DNA of 64,000 bases from a candidate division WOR-1 bacterium RIFOXYB2_FULL_45_9 (GCA_001771575.1 MEUD01000001.1:248001-312000), one strand, 5' to 3'. Counted from the stretch's first letter, positions 26,741-37,460 are shown. The notes: generated from the letters alone by a model not told the origin. Numbers and translations are program-made.

Positions 26741-27484
26741 ATGTCAGGACACTCTAAATGGGCCACGATCAAACGGGCGAAAGCCAAGACCGATGCCGCG
26801 AGAGGACGGGTCTTTACTAAGATAATTAGGGAGATTTCGACCGCTGCCAAAGTAGGGGGAGGAGACCCGGCGGCAAATCCGAGGCTTCGCTTATCGATCG
26901 ATAAAGCCAAAGCGGCCAATATGCCCAATGATAATATTAAAAGGGCGATCGAAAAAGGGGTGGGCGGTGGCGGCGAAGCGATGGAGGAGCTGACCTACGA
27001 AGGTTTTGGGCCCGGTGGGTTTGCCCTTCTGGTGAACGTTATGACCGATAATCGGAACCGGGCGGCTGGCGACATCCGTAATATCTTTGATAAACATGGC
27101 GGCAACCTTGGCTCTTCCGGCAGTGTTTCTTATCTGTTCAACCGACGGGGAAGCATCGTTCTGGAAAAAGCGGGGATCGACGAAGACAACTTAACCCTGT
27201 CCGCGATCGACGCCGGCGCCGAAGATATTTCATCCGAAGAAAATAGTATCGAGGTTATAACCTTGCCGGAAAACTTTGAAAAAGTAAAAAATGCACTGCA
27301 AGAGGCCGGTTTTAAACCGGTACACGCCGGCATCGGGATGATCCCGACCACCACCGTCAAATTGACCGGCGAGACTGCGCAAAAAGCGCTTACACTCGTT
27401 GGCCTGCTGGAAGATCACGACGATGTTCAGGACGTCTTCACCAATTTTGACATTTCCGAAGAAGAGCTGGAAAAAGCCGAATAA
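26741..27484 (+). CDS. yebC: YebC/PmpR family protein (translation or transcription factor)
   Basis: Protein of 247 residues with the family start MSGHSKWATIKRAKAKTDA and the three-domain layout of YebC. The family was named as transcriptional regulators; recent work points to help at ribosomes stalled on proline runs. It begins a small + strand run that continues with the PHP protein 4 bases after its stop. The start has no SD and is preceded by an extended -10 box. Confidence 0.95.
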   Translation: MSGHSKWATIKRAKAKTDAARGRVFTKIIREISTAAKVGGGDPAANPRLRLSIDKAKAANMPNDNIKRAIEKGVGGGGEAMEELTYEGFGPGGFALLVNVMTDNRNRAAGDIRNIFDKHGGNLGSSGSVSYLFNRRGSIVLEKAGIDEDNLTLSAIDAGAEDISSEENSIEVITLPENFEKVKNALQEAGFKPVHAGIGMIPTTTVKLTGETAQKALTLVGLLEDHDDVQDVFTNFDISEEELEKAE

Positions 27485-27488
27485 TCCC

Positions 27489-28199
27489 ATGAAATATATC
27501 GCCGATCTCCATGTCCACACCATCTCTTCCGGTCACGCGTATTCGACCCTGGAGGAATACGCCGCCCGGGCCAAAAAGATCGGGCTTAAAGCTTTTGCCC
27601 TGACCGACCACGCTCCGGCGATGCCGGGGGGCCCCCATCTTTATTATTTTGCCAACATGAAAATGGTCCCCGAAAAGATCGATGGAGTGAGAATCTACCG
27701 GGGTTCGGAAGTCAATGTCATCAGCGCCGAGGGGGAGATCGATCTTACCGATCATGAGCTTGGCGAGCTGGAGATTGTGATCGCCAGCATGCACCCGAGG
27801 GTCGGCTACGACAGCCAGGGGGAAGAAAAAAACACCGAAGTCCTGATCAAAACGATGCGGCGCAATCCCAAGGTCAATATTTTGGGCCACATCGGCAATC
27901 CAAAATTCCCGGTCAATATTCCAGCGGTCGTGGCGGCCGCCAAAGAGGGGCGAATATTGATTGAACTTAATAATAGTTCGGCGATCAGCCGGCCGGGCTC
28001 CTGGGAAAAATGTCTGCAAGCGGCCGAGGAAGTAAAAAAACATGACTGGCTGATCGCGCTGGGGACCGATTCGCACTTTTCCGGCATGCTGGGTGATTTT
28101 CGCCAATCGGAAGAGTTGATCAAAGCGGCCGGGCTTTCCGACAGGCACATTGTCAACACGTCGTTCGAAAAGATCGAAAAATATTTGCTTAAGCGATGA
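27489..28199 (+). CDS. PHP-domain phosphoesterase (YcdX type)
   Basis: Metal-dependent phosphoesterase of 236 residues. The N-terminal ADLHVHTISSGH supplies the first two metal histidines; further ligands are in ALTDHAP, GSEVN, SMHP, GHIGNP and GTDSH. This set matches YcdX-like trinuclear zinc phosphatases rather than histidinol phosphatase. I place the start at the ATG at 27489, 4 bases after the yebC stop; an upstream in-frame extension would lie inside yebC. It overlaps the next gene by 4 bases. Substrate unknown. Confidence 0.88.
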   Translation: MKYIADLHVHTISSGHAYSTLEEYAARAKKIGLKAFALTDHAPAMPGGPHLYYFANMKMVPEKIDGVRIYRGSEVNVISAEGEIDLTDHELGELEIVIASMHPRVGYDSQGEEKNTEVLIKTMRRNPKVNILGHIGNPKFPVNIPAVVAAAKEGRILIELNNSSAISRPGSWEKCLQAAEEVKKHDWLIALGTDSHFSGMLGDFRQSEELIKAAGLSDRHIVNTSFEKIEKYLLKR

Positions 28200-28459
28200 A
28201 ACAACCGACTGAATTTGAAAAAGATGTTTACGCCGCCGTTAAACTGATCCCCAAAGGGGAGGTCAGGAGTTACGGTTGGGTTGCCTGCCGGATCGGCCGG
28301 CCAAAAGCGGCCCGAGCGGTCGGCAACGCTTTGAACAAAAATCCATACGCGCCGATCGTTCCCTGCCACCGGGTGGTAGCCGCGGGCGGTCTTGGCGGGT
28401 TTGCCGGGGGATTGCGCAAAAAGATTGCCTTGTTAAGGAGCGAAGGATACCAATGCTAG
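28196..28459 (+). CDS. MGMT/ATL-type DNA-binding domain protein with PCHR motif
   Basis: Protein of 87 residues containing only the C-terminal DNA-binding domain of O6-alkylguanine-DNA alkyltransferases. The acceptor cysteine is kept (PCHRV, Cys57), unlike ATL proteins, in which it is replaced by tryptophan. The N-terminal domain of Ogt/Ada is missing, which is the usual layout of many short MGMT family members. It either repairs alkylated guanine itself or flags it for excision repair. It overlaps the PHP gene by 4 bases and hisF by 7. Confidence 0.88.
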   Translation: MKQPTEFEKDVYAAVKLIPKGEVRSYGWVACRIGRPKAARAVGNALNKNPYAPIVPCHRVVAAGGLGGFAGGLRKKIALLRSEGYQC

Positions 28460-29229
28460 CCAAGAGAATAATTCCTTGTCTTGACGTCAAAGAAGGCCGG
28501 GTGGTCAAAGGGGTCAACTTTGTCGACCTTAAAGACGCCGGCGATCCGGTTGCGCTGGCCGCTTTTTATGATAAAGAAGGGGCTGACGAGCTCGTCTTTT
28601 TGGACATAACCGCCTCATCTGATAAACGCTACATCATGTTCGAAGTAGTGAAAAAGGTCGCGGAAACGATCTATATCCCTTTTACGGTAGGGGGCGGGAT
28701 CAATGATCTTGAGACGATCCGTGAAATTATCGCTAATGGAGCGGATAAGGTTTCAATAAATACGGCGGCGGTCCGCGACCCGTCTCTAATAACTCGGGGC
28801 GCGGAAAAGTTTGGGAGCCAGTGCGTTGTAGTCGCCATTGACGCCAAACGGAAAGGTGATAAGGTGAATAGGGGATCAGGGGAATGGGAAGTCTTTACCC
28901 ACGGCGGTAGGACGGCGACTGGAATGGACGCGGTAGCTTGGGCGAAGAAAGCGGAACAGCTGGGGGCGGGGGAGATCCTCCTGACCAGCATGGACCGCGA
29001 TGGGACCAAGATCGGCTACGATATTGAATTGACCCGTTCGATCAAAGAGGCGGTCAAAATTCCGGTGATCGCTTCCGGCGGGGCCGGCGCGCTGGAGCAT
29101 ATTTATGAGGCGTTCGTTGACGGCAAAGCCGATGCCGCTCTGCTTGCTTCGCTCCTGCATTACCGCGAACTGACCATAAGAGAGATCAAAGACCATCTTG
29201 GGACAAAAGGGATCACGGTGCGGCGGTGA
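28453..29229 (+). CDS. hisF: Imidazole glycerol phosphate synthase subunit HisF
   Basis: TIM-barrel cyclase of 258 residues for histidine and AICAR synthesis. The start [20 protein letters not shown] is canonical and includes the catalytic Asp11; the second catalytic Asp lies in VVAIDAKR. The start is the ATG at 28453, which overlaps the MGMT-type gene by 7 bases. No hisH or other his gene is in the window, so the histidine genes are scattered in this genome. Confidence 0.95.
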   Translation: MLAKRIIPCLDVKEGRVVKGVNFVDLKDAGDPVALAAFYDKEGADELVFLDITASSDKRYIMFEVVKKVAETIYIPFTVGGGINDLETIREIIANGADKVSINTAAVRDPSLITRGAEKFGSQCVVVAIDAKRKGDKVNRGSGEWEVFTHGGRTATGMDAVAWAKKAEQLGAGEILLTSMDRDGTKIGYDIELTRSIKEAVKIPVIASGGAGALEHIYEAFVDGKADAALLASLLHYRELTIREIKDHLGTKGITVRR

Positions 29230-30026
29230 AATCGGTCGACCGGGCGCTGGATAAATATCTTCCCAGGAGCGGGAAATTGGCCCAGGCAATGCGCTATTCG
29301 ATCTTTGCCGGAGGGAAAAGGTTCCGGCCCCTTCTTTGTTTGGCGACAGCCGACGCATTGGATCGGCCAAAGAAATTGGTCCTCCCTTTTGCCTGCGCGG
29401 TTGAAATGATCCACACTTTTACTTTGATCCACGACGATCTTCCGGCGATGGACAACGCCGATTTTAGGAGGGGAAAACCTTCCAGCCACAAAGTATTCGG
29501 CGAAGCGCTGGCGATCCTGGCTGGCGACGCCCTCAATACTCTCGCCTTCGAAATTATCGCCGATCAGCCGCGCGCTCTGGTCGAGCTTTCCAGCGCTCTG
29601 CTGGAGGTGGTGGAAGGGCAGGTCGCCGATATCGACGCCCCAAACAAGGACTTAACCTTAAAACAACTCCGATTGATCCACCAATGGAAGACCGGAGCTC
29701 TCCTGCGGGCCTGCGTGAGGGGGGTTGGGTCGATTTGCGGCGCTTCCCCAAAAAAATTGGCCGCGCTTACCAAATACGCGGAGCGCCTGGGGCTTGCGTT
29801 CCAGATCGCCGATGATATTTTGGACGCGACCTCGACCAGGGAAAAACTTGGCAAGCCGGTCCAGTCCGACGTTAAAAAGGGGTATCCTTATCTGATCGGG
29901 CTTGAGAAGTCCAGAAAGATGGCCCTGTTAGAAGCCGCCTCCGCCCAAAAAGCCTTGAACGTGTTTGGCGACCGGGGGGCCGCTTTAAGTAAGCTGGCCG
30001 AATATGTGGTTGCGCGGACCAGTTAA
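29226..30026 (+). CDS. ispA: Polyprenyl diphosphate synthase (farnesyl/geranylgeranyl type)
   Basis: Builds C15-C20 isoprenoid diphosphates from IPP and DMAPP. Two aspartate-rich motifs are present: DDLPAMD (70-76) and DDILD (196-200). The chain of 266 residues is slightly short at the N-terminus compared with IspA (about 300), but the KRFRP and GD segments are intact. A GTG start overlaps the hisF stop by 4 bases. Product length cannot be fixed by eye. Confidence 0.88.
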   Translation: MKSVDRALDKYLPRSGKLAQAMRYSIFAGGKRFRPLLCLATADALDRPKKLVLPFACAVEMIHTFTLIHDDLPAMDNADFRRGKPSSHKVFGEALAILAGDALNTLAFEIIADQPRALVELSSALLEVVEGQVADIDAPNKDLTLKQLRLIHQWKTGALLRACVRGVGSICGASPKKLAALTKYAERLGLAFQIADDILDATSTREKLGKPVQSDVKKGYPYLIGLEKSRKMALLEAASAQKALNVFGDRGAALSKLAEYVVARTS

Positions 30027-30035
30027 TCGCAGTAC

Positions 30036-30047
30036 CATAATAACAAC
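30036..30047 (+). promoter_or_regulatory. -10 box for leaderless trpE
   Basis: CATAAT (30036-30041) stands six bases before the ATG at 30048, and there is no SD. It lacks the upstream TG seen at the other leaderless starts, so support is weaker. Confidence 0.4.
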
Positions 30048-31466
30048 ATGTATTACCCAAGCGAGAGAGAATTCGTCAAACTAGCCAAAAAAGGGAACCT
30101 GATCCCGGTCTATAAAGAGCTAGTCGCCGACCTTGAGACCCCGGTCTCCGCCTATAAAAAGATCGAGAGCGAATATTCCTTCCTGCTGGAGTCTGTCGAA
30201 GGGGGGGAGCAGGTCGCCCGTTATTCGTTCCTTGGTTCGGTTCCTCCAAAAAATGTGATCCGGCCCGGGACGCTTGATGAATTAGACCGGTTGATGAGGC
30301 GCTACCGGCCGGTTCAGCTTCCCCAGCTCCCGCCGTTCTGCGGCGGGTTGGTCGGCTATGTCGGCTACGACGCTGTCAGGGAAATGGAAAAGATCCCGAA
30401 TAAAAACCCGGACCCTTTAAAGCTTCCCCAGGCTCTTTTTTTACTGGCCGATACCCTGCTCGCTTTTGACCACGTCAAACACAAAATACTGATCATCGCG
30501 AACGCTCATTTAGAAAATAAAGATCCGCGGACCGCTTATCGCGCCGCATGTTCGGGGATAGCGGCGCTTGAGAAAAAACTGCGCGGTCCGCTGACTAAAA
30601 TGCCGAAAGAAATATCTCTGCCGCTAAACACCTCCCGGGAAGTAAAATTCTCTTCTAACCTTGGAAAAAAAGAGTACGAAAATATGGTCAAGAAAGCAAA
30701 GGAATATATCAGGGCCGGGGATGTCATCCAGGTCGTCTTGTCCCAGAGGCTCGAAACCGAGTGCCGGGCCGATCCGTTCGACGTCTACCGGGTACTGCGG
30801 ATGATCAATCCTTCGCCGTACATGTACTTTTTAAAGCTGGGTGAGCTAAAGGTGGTCGGCTCATCCCCCGAGGTTATGGTTCGGCTGTCCGGGCGGACGG
30901 CGACTGTCAGGCCGATAGCCGGAACGATCCGTCGCGGGAGCGGGGAGGAAGAGGACAAAAAACTGGAAGCTGAATTGTTGTCTAATAAAAAGGAACTGGC
31001 CGAACACGTCATGCTGGTTGACCTCGGTCGCAACGATCTGGGCCGGGTCTGCGAATTCGGCAGTGTCGCCGTGACCGAAAAAATGACGATCGAACGGTAT
31101 TCTCACGTCATGCACATTGTCAGCAATGTGACCGGCAGGCTTCAGCGGGGTAAAACACCGCTCGATCTGCTAAAGGCCTGTTTTCCGGCCGGGACCGTTT
31201 CCGGCGCTCCCAAGGTCAGGGCGATGGAGATAATTGACGAGCTTGAAAACCTGCGCCGCGGGCTCTATGCCGGCTGTGTCGGTTATTTGAGCTTTTCGGG
31301 CGACCTTGATACCGCGATAACCATTAGAACGATCCTGATCAAAGAGGGGAAAGCTTATCTGCAGGCGGGGGCGGGGATTGTGGCCGACTCTGATCCCGCT
31401 CGGGAATATCAAGAGACGATCAACAAGGCCAAAGCGCTCCTGTCCGCTGTCGGCTATTTCGCATGA
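30048..31466 (+). CDS. trpE: Anthranilate synthase component I TrpE
   Basis: Converts chorismate to anthranilate with the glutaminase subunit. It has 472 residues. The tryptophan-feedback motif LLES is at 46-49, which favours TrpE over PabB. The chorismate-binding domain has SPEVMVRL, RPIAGT, GRNDLG and PAGTVSGAPKVRAMEI. No trpG or other trp gene is nearby. It overlaps rodA by 4 bases. Confidence 0.93.
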   Translation: MYYPSEREFVKLAKKGNLIPVYKELVADLETPVSAYKKIESEYSFLLESVEGGEQVARYSFLGSVPPKNVIRPGTLDELDRLMRRYRPVQLPQLPPFCGGLVGYVGYDAVREMEKIPNKNPDPLKLPQALFLLADTLLAFDHVKHKILIIANAHLENKDPRTAYRAACSGIAALEKKLRGPLTKMPKEISLPLNTSREVKFSSNLGKKEYENMVKKAKEYIRAGDVIQVVLSQRLETECRADPFDVYRVLRMINPSPYMYFLKLGELKVVGSSPEVMVRLSGRTATVRPIAGTIRRGSGEEEDKKLEAELLSNKKELAEHVMLVDLGRNDLGRVCEFGSVAVTEKMTIERYSHVMHIVSNVTGRLQRGKTPLDLLKACFPAGTVSGAPKVRAMEIIDELENLRRGLYAGCVGYLSFSGDLDTAITIRTILIKEGKAYLQAGAGIVADSDPAREYQETINKAKALLSAVGYFA

Positions 31467-32701
31467 TCAATTTCCGGATGCTCAAGCTGTCCGATCTTTT
31501 GATCTGGGGAGCGGTCGCCTTCTTGATCGCCGTTGGCCTTTTAGCGATCTTTAGCGCGACCTATCGTTTGCAGATCAAGGTCGACGGCGACCCCTTTATT
31601 TTTGTAAAAAGGCAATTTTTTTCCGTGCTCATCGGCGTTGTCTTAATGTGGCTTTTTGCTTATGTCGATTACGAACGTTTAAAAAAGTGGTCCCCCTTAA
31701 TTTATCTTGGGTCTCTTGGGCTATTGTTTATGATCCTTTTTACCGGATCAAGCGCTATGGGGGCCCAGCGCTGGCTGCAGATCGGATTTTTTTCCTTTCA
31801 ACCGTCGGAGTTTTCCAAACTGGCCATAATTTTGATCCTGGCCTATTATTTGTCCGCCAACCGCGATCTTAACACCTGGCAGGGTTTGACCTCGGTGGGG
31901 TTGATCGTGCTGGCACCGATCATTTTGATCTTTAAACAGCCGGACCTGGGGACGGCGATCGTTTTTTTCGCGATCCTCCTTGGGATGCTGGTGGAGGGGG
32001 AGGTCTCCCCCTGGACCCTGGCTTTTCTTCTAACCCCTTTGCTTTCATTATTACTGCGACCGATATTTCCTCTCTGGGTAGTTTATTTAGGTCTGGTCTA
32101 TTTGGGGCTTTTTCTTTCGCGGGCCAATTTTTGGCAATGGTTGATAATCTTTGGTTCTAATTTGATGATCGGTTTGGCCATGCCGATGATGTGGGGGGCG
32201 CTAAAGCCTTATCAGCAGATGCGGATCATCTCATTTCTCAACCCGGCGGCCGACCCGCTCGGGGCCGGTTACCATACTCTGCAAAGTTGTATCGCCGTTG
32301 GCGGGGGGGGCTTTTTAGGAAAAGGCTTCCTGCACGGGTCGCAGACTCAACTGCAGTTTATTCCGGAACAACATTCCGACTTTATTTTTTCATCGATCGG
32401 CGAAGAATTTGGTTTTATCGGTTCGTTTTTTGTCTTGATCGCTTACGCCCTGCTGGTCTGGCGGGCGGTCTCCATCGCTCTTGAGGCGAGGGACCTGTTC
32501 GGGCGAATGATCGCCATGGGGATAGCCATTATGTTCGCTTTCCATTTCTTTGCCAACATCGGAATGGTCATCGGGATCCTGCCGGTCGTCGGCATTCCAT
32601 TGCCGTTCGTCAGCTTTGGAGGTTCATCATTGATCGTAAACTTGATCTGCGTGGGAATACTGCAAAGCATCGCGATGAGAAGGCAAAAACTGATCTTCTA
32701 G
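31463..32701 (+). CDS. rodA: Peptidoglycan polymerase RodA (SEDS family)
   Basis: Membrane glycosyltransferase of 412 residues that makes side-wall peptidoglycan, so rod shape is likely. About ten membrane helices and the SEDS motifs QPSEFSKLA, QPDLGTA and GGSSL are visible. RodA is favoured over FtsW by the absence of a cell-division neighbourhood and by the sequence start. Its last 4 bases overlap the end of the convergent lptC-like gene. Confidence 0.9.
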   Translation: MINFRMLKLSDLLIWGAVAFLIAVGLLAIFSATYRLQIKVDGDPFIFVKRQFFSVLIGVVLMWLFAYVDYERLKKWSPLIYLGSLGLLFMILFTGSSAMGAQRWLQIGFFSFQPSEFSKLAIILILAYYLSANRDLNTWQGLTSVGLIVLAPIILIFKQPDLGTAIVFFAILLGMLVEGEVSPWTLAFLLTPLLSLLLRPIFPLWVVYLGLVYLGLFLSRANFWQWLIIFGSNLMIGLAMPMMWGALKPYQQMRIISFLNPAADPLGAGYHTLQSCIAVGGGGFLGKGFLHGSQTQLQFIPEQHSDFIFSSIGEEFGFIGSFFVLIAYALLVWRAVSIALEARDLFGRMIAMGIAIMFAFHFFANIGMVIGILPVVGIPLPFVSFGGSSLIVNLICVGILQSIAMRRQKLIF

Positions 32702-33927
32702 AGCTTGAATTTAGCCTCGACCATCCCTTCGGCCTCAAAAACTTCCCGACTGACGTAGATAGTCACTTTTCCGCAATTTAGCCAATCTTCTCCTTTTTTC
32801 ATCTGGACCGCGCCGCGCATCGTCAGCAGTTCTTTCTGGTCGTCATAATACGCGGTCTCCGCTTTGGCTTCTTTCCCCTTTTGGGTGACGATTACATTCC
32901 CGGCCGCTCTGGCGTTGCCGCTGGTCGTGGAAAACTCGATGCTGTCCGACGTTAATAGCGTTTTTGCCCGAAGGATTTGCCTGACGTCCTGGTTGCGCAA
33001 TTTCTCGGCGGTTTCCGGCTTGATCAAGGCTTGGGCCTTTTCGATCACCGTCCTGGTCCGGCCGGAAAGAAACAGTTTTTTCCCCCGCCGCGAATAGACG
33101 CCGTTGTCGGCCAGCGAGAGCTTTTTACCCTGTGAGGCTTCGACCCCCCCGGAAAGCTCGATCTCCCTGTCAATATCGCTGAACAGGACCGCTCTGCGGG
33201 CGCGAACGGTTGTCGCCTTGGTCCCTTTTTCTTTGGCTTCAAAAGTGACCCCGCCAAAAAGTTCCAGGCGTTCGGTCTCTCCAAAGTAATCTCCAAAGGC
33301 CGACCGGATCAGCCCGTCCCGGCGCCGGAGGGTAAGATGTCCGGATAGCTTGGCTTTTTTGAGCTCATGGTCGACTGAAATGGCGTCGGCGAAAAGCCTG
33401 GAGTCCCGCTTGATCAGTTGGGACTTGCCGGAGATCTCCGAAAAATTATGCTGGGAATTGTACAGGATGTGGTCGGCGATGATCGTCGACCAATCCTGTT
33501 TATTGTTTGAGGATAATTTTCCCAGATCGATCAAGGCTTTAAGTTTGCTTGGTTTGCCGCGTTCGCCTTCCGGTTGGCCAAAAGCTTCGATGATCTCGGT
33601 CCGGGGGTTGACCATGGCCCAGGGAGCGGTCAAATTCGTGACCGTCAGATACCCTTTTTTGTTATAAATACGGCCGCTCCTGACGTTGATCAGCCGGGAA
33701 GCGTCCTGATTCTTCATCGTCCAACCCATTTCAGCGTTAAATTCCCACAATTTGCGGCCGTCCTTGCGTCCTTCGACCCGAGTTCCAAAAAATTCCGCCA
33801 TTTTTTCGGTCTTTTCCTCCAAAAGATGTGCGGGATCGCGCGGCGACATCAAATAATAAGCGAGGCCCAGGACTACAAGGGAAAAGATCGTGGCGAGGTA
33901 GATAATTTTCCAGGCGTTATTTTCCAC
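32698..33927 (-). CDS. lptC: LptC-like envelope protein with extended LptA/OstA-like region
   Basis: Protein of 409 residues with a single N-terminal membrane helix (about 7-28) and a periplasmic remainder made of repeated short beta segments (for example KKAKLSGHLTLRRRDG). LptC proteins usually have about 190 residues; the extra half resembles another stretch of the same jelly-roll fold. It would pass lipopolysaccharide from LptB2FG toward LptA, which implies an outer membrane. The start is a GTG at 33927 with no SD, 7 bases after a TGCTATAAT promoter. Confidence 0.75.
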   Translation of the reverse strand: MENNAWKIIYLATIFSLVVLGLAYYLMSPRDPAHLLEEKTEKMAEFFGTRVEGRKDGRKLWEFNAEMGWTMKNQDASRLINVRSGRIYNKKGYLTVTNLTAPWAMVNPRTEIIEAFGQPEGERGKPSKLKALIDLGKLSSNNKQDWSTIIADHILYNSQHNFSEISGKSQLIKRDSRLFADAISVDHELKKAKLSGHLTLRRRDGLIRSAFGDYFGETERLELFGGVTFEAKEKGTKATTVRARRAVLFSDIDREIELSGGVEASQGKKLSLADNGVYSRRGKKLFLSGRTRTVIEKAQALIKPETAEKLRNQDVRQILRAKTLLTSDSIEFSTTSGNARAAGNVIVTQKGKEAKAETAYYDDQKELLTMRGAVQMKKGEDWLNCGKVTIYVSREVFEAEGMVEAKFKL

Positions 33928-33943
33928 GGGCGGGATTATAGCA
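33928..33943 (-). promoter_or_regulatory. Extended -10 promoter for leaderless lptC-like gene
   Basis: On the reverse strand TGC (33943-33941) is followed by TATAAT (33940-33935), then seven bases to the GTG at 33927. It lies 3 bases from the -35 box of the divergent gapA promoter, so the two may compete. Confidence 0.7.
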
Positions 33944-33946
33944 CGA

Positions 33947-33976
33947 TTGACATCGTTTTAGAAACGGTGCTAGAAT
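33947..33976 (+). promoter_or_regulatory. Promoter of gapA-pgk
   Basis: TTGACA (33947-33952), an 18-base spacer that ends TGC, and TAGAAT (33971-33976). The carA promoter has the same boxes and the same spacer length. Confidence 0.75.
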
Positions 33977-34001
33977 AATGAATAATTTTGGGAATTTTTA
34001 A

Positions 34002-35087
<1,086 letters not shown>

Positions 35088-35095
35088 GAGCGGTC

Positions 35096-36295
35096 ATGAC
35101 CAAGAAGACTATCGAAGATATTAAAGAGTTAAAAGGGAAAAAGGTTCTGGTCAGGGTAGACTTCAACGTTCCGCTTGACGAAAAACAAGCGATAACCGAC
35201 GACACACGGATACGCTGCGCACTCCCGACCATCAAATATCTTACCGGCAAGGGTGGGCGGGTGATCCTGGTCTCCCACCTGGGAAGACCCAAGAGCGGCC
35301 CGGAAGATAAATTACGATTAGCTCCGGTTGCCAAAAGGCTCTCTGAACTAACGGGTAAGCCGGTTGGCTATGTCAAAGATTCCGTGGGACCGGAGGTTCA
35401 GGCGGCTGTCGGCGCTTTAAAAGACGGCGACGTTTTGCTTCTTGAGAATGTCCGCTTTTACAAGGAAGAAGAGAAGAACGACCCGGAATTTGCCAGGAAG
35501 CTGGCTTCCTTGGCCGATATTTATGTTAACGACGCTTTTGGGACCGCCCACCGGGCTCACGCCTCGACCGAGGGGGTGACAAAATACCTCAAGGGGTATG
35601 CCGGTTATCTGATGGAGAAAGAGATCAAGTTTTTGGGCCAATTGATCAGCTCTCCAGTTAGGCCTTTCGCGGCGATACTGGGAGGGGCCAAAATATCCGG
35701 CAAGATCGACGTTATCTCGAACTTATTATCAAAAGTTGACACCTTGATCATTGGGGGAGGGATGGCGTACACCTTTTTTAAGGCCCGGGGGATCAGCGTG
35801 GGTAATTCTCTGGTTGAGGCAGATAAGGTCGGCCTGGCCAGGGATATCCTTAAAAAAGCGATCGATCTTGGGGTGCCGATCATGCTCCCGATCGACCATA
35901 TTGTGGCCGATAAATATGACGCCAACGCTTCGTCCCAATTGGTGACGCGAGCCGGGATCCCCGATAACTGGCAGGGAATGGACATTGGTCCGGAAACGAT
36001 CACCAAGTTCGGACACGCGGTTAAAAAAGCCAAGACGATCTTCTGGAACGGTCCCCTTGGCGTTTTCGAATTTGATAAGTTTGCCAACGGGACGATCTCC
36101 ATAGCTAAATTGGTTGCCGAAGCGACCGAAAAGAACGGGGCGATCTCGGTCATTGGAGGAGGGGATTCGGTCGCGGCGGTTGAAAAGGCGGGGTTGGCCG
36201 AAAAAATGACCCACATTTCAACGGGTGGCGGCGCTTCGCTCGAATTTGTTGAAGGGAAGATCCTCCCGGGGATAGCTTGCCTTCAAGATAAGTAG
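35096..36295 (+). CDS. pgk: Phosphoglycerate kinase
   Basis: Transfers phosphate from 1,3-bisphosphoglycerate to ADP. It has 399 residues, the standard length. Substrate-binding RVDFNVPLD and [11 protein letters not shown] are near the N-terminus, and the nucleotide loop [13 protein letters not shown] is near the C-terminus. It forms an operon with gapA, followed by a tRNA-Ala gene after 8 bases. Confidence 0.97.
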   Translation: MTKKTIEDIKELKGKKVLVRVDFNVPLDEKQAITDDTRIRCALPTIKYLTGKGGRVILVSHLGRPKSGPEDKLRLAPVAKRLSELTGKPVGYVKDSVGPEVQAAVGALKDGDVLLLENVRFYKEEEKNDPEFARKLASLADIYVNDAFGTAHRAHASTEGVTKYLKGYAGYLMEKEIKFLGQLISSPVRPFAAILGGAKISGKIDVISNLLSKVDTLIIGGGMAYTFFKARGISVGNSLVEADKVGLARDILKKAIDLGVPIMLPIDHIVADKYDANASSQLVTRAGIPDNWQGMDIGPETITKFGHAVKKAKTIFWNGPLGVFEFDKFANGTISIAKLVAEATEKNGAISVIGGGDSVAAVEKAGLAEKMTHISTGGGASLEFVEGKILPGIACLQDK

Positions 36296-36303
36296 AAAAC
36301 TTT

Positions 36304-36376
36304 GGGGCAGTAGCTCAGCTGGGAGAGCGCAGCGTTCGCAACGCTGAGGCCAGGGGTTCGATCCCCCTCTGCTCCA
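36304..36376 (+). tRNA. tRNA-Ala (CGC)
   Basis: Complete cloverleaf: acceptor GGGGCAG pairs with CTGCTCC, the D-arm is GCTC...GAGC, and the anticodon stem CAGCG/CGCTG encloses loop TTCGCAA with anticodon CGC. The T-loop is TTCGATC. CCA is not encoded. Confidence 0.93.
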
Positions 36377-36397
36377 TTTTAATAAAGAGAGGTAAAT

Positions 36398-36619
36398 ATG
36401 ACAGGTTTATTGATTTTTTTACAGATCTCATCAGGGATCCTGCTGGTACTGGCGGTCCTTCTCCACACGGCCAAAGGAGAAGGGTTGGGTGGCATTGGCG
36501 GCACCGCTCGGATTTTCGGTACCCCAAAAGGAATGGAAGAGGGTCTTGATCGAATAACCTGGGGTTTGGCCGGGGCGTTCATGCTCTTTTCTATCTTTCT
36601 GGCGATGCTTAAGGCGTAG
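36398..36619 (+). CDS. secG: Preprotein translocase subunit SecG
   Basis: Small inner-membrane subunit of the Sec channel, 73 residues. Two hydrophobic helices (about 3-23 and 52-71) flank a glycine-rich loop with HTAKGEGLGG, which is typical of SecG. The SD AGAGAGG precedes the ATG. It lies between tRNA-Ala and a membrane protein gene. Confidence 0.9.
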   Translation: MTGLLIFLQISSGILLVLAVLLHTAKGEGLGGIGGTARIFGTPKGMEEGLDRITWGLAGAFMLFSIFLAMLKA

Positions 36620-36631
36620 GAGGGTATATTA

Positions 36632-37285
36632 ATGAACGCATTAATGGACGCGACGGGATCTGCCTGGCAAATGGCAATACCGGTTATCATTAACTTGTTG
36701 GTCGCCCTTTGCCTTTTTTTACTGGTCTTTGTGATTTCCCGTCTGCTTTCACTGGCATTCATAAAACTGCTGACAATGGTTGGCTTGGATGATCTCGCCT
36801 CTAAAGCTGGCTTTAAAAATGTTCTTCTCAAGGGGGGGGTCAAGCAGACCACTTCTCAATTGCTTGCCGATGGCCTGTACTGGTCGACGATATTTATTGG
36901 AACGATCGCCGTCGCCGAATACTTTCAACTGGCGATTGGGCCGGTCCTGGTCAGGTTTATCTCTTTTGTCGGGCTGGTTTTTCTGGCTTCCATTATTTTG
37001 GGGATCGGAGTTCTGGTCGCAACCTTAATATCCGGTATCGTAAGGGTCCTGGCGGCCAATTTTGGGATCGAAAGCGCCGGCACCATTTCCAAGGTCGTCT
37101 TTTACTTGATCGTGGTTATCGCGTTCCTGGTCGTTCTGGAACAATTCGGTATCAGACGCGAATCTTTTATGCCGCAACTTGGGGTGATCATCGGCGCGGT
37201 TGGACTGGCCGCGGCGATTGCTTTTGGGTTGGGGTGCAAGGATATGGCGGCCGATTTCTTTTACGGCATATTTAAAGGGAAATAG
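36632..37285 (+). CDS. TM-helix repeat protein (CmpX-like)
   Basis: Integral membrane protein of 217 residues with about five helices and a loop containing GLDDLASKAGF, as in the conserved TM-helix family related to CmpX. The beta domain of MscS channels is absent; the protein stops soon after the helix GAVGLAAAIAFGLGCKDMA, which resembles the MscS pore helix. Possible roles are a small mechanosensitive channel or an envelope stability protein. The SD AGGAGGG is clear. Confidence 0.72.
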   Translation: MNALMDATGSAWQMAIPVIINLLVALCLFLLVFVISRLLSLAFIKLLTMVGLDDLASKAGFKNVLLKGGVKQTTSQLLADGLYWSTIFIGTIAVAEYFQLAIGPVLVRFISFVGLVFLASIILGIGVLVATLISGIVRVLAANFGIESAGTISKVVFYLIVVIAFLVVLEQFGIRRESFMPQLGVIIGAVGLAAAIAFGLGCKDMAADFFYGIFKGK

Positions 37286-37293
37286 TAATTTAA

Positions 37294-37366
37294 GCGGGAG
37301 TAGCTCAGCTGGTAGAGCTTCTGCTTCCCAAGCAGAAGGTCGCGGGTTCGAACCCCGTCTCCCGCT
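37294..37366 (+). tRNA. tRNA-Gly (CCC)
   Basis: Acceptor GCGGGAG pairs with CTCCCGC. The anticodon stem TCTGC/GCAGA encloses loop TTCCCAA, anticodon CCC. The T-loop is TTCGAAC. CCA is not encoded. Confidence 0.94.
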
Positions 37367-37375
37367 TTTTTTATT

Positions 37376-37446
37376 GGCGGCATGGCCGAGTGGTTAGGCA
37401 GCGGTCTGCAAAACCGTTTACTCCAGTTCAAATCTGGATGCCGCCT
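37376..37446 (+). tRNA. tRNA-Cys (GCA)
   Basis: Acceptor GGCGGCA pairs with TGCCGCC. The anticodon stem GCGGT/ACCGT encloses loop CTGCAAA, anticodon GCA. The T-stem TCCAG/CTGGA encloses TTCAAAT. CCA is not encoded. Confidence 0.94.
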
Positions 37447-37460
37447 TTCAATAATAAACG

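Noticed and set aside
28276-28452. N-terminal extension of HisF of 59 residues
   Set aside because: HisF proteins begin at [11 protein letters not shown]; the extension is the out-of-frame copy of the MGMT-type gene.
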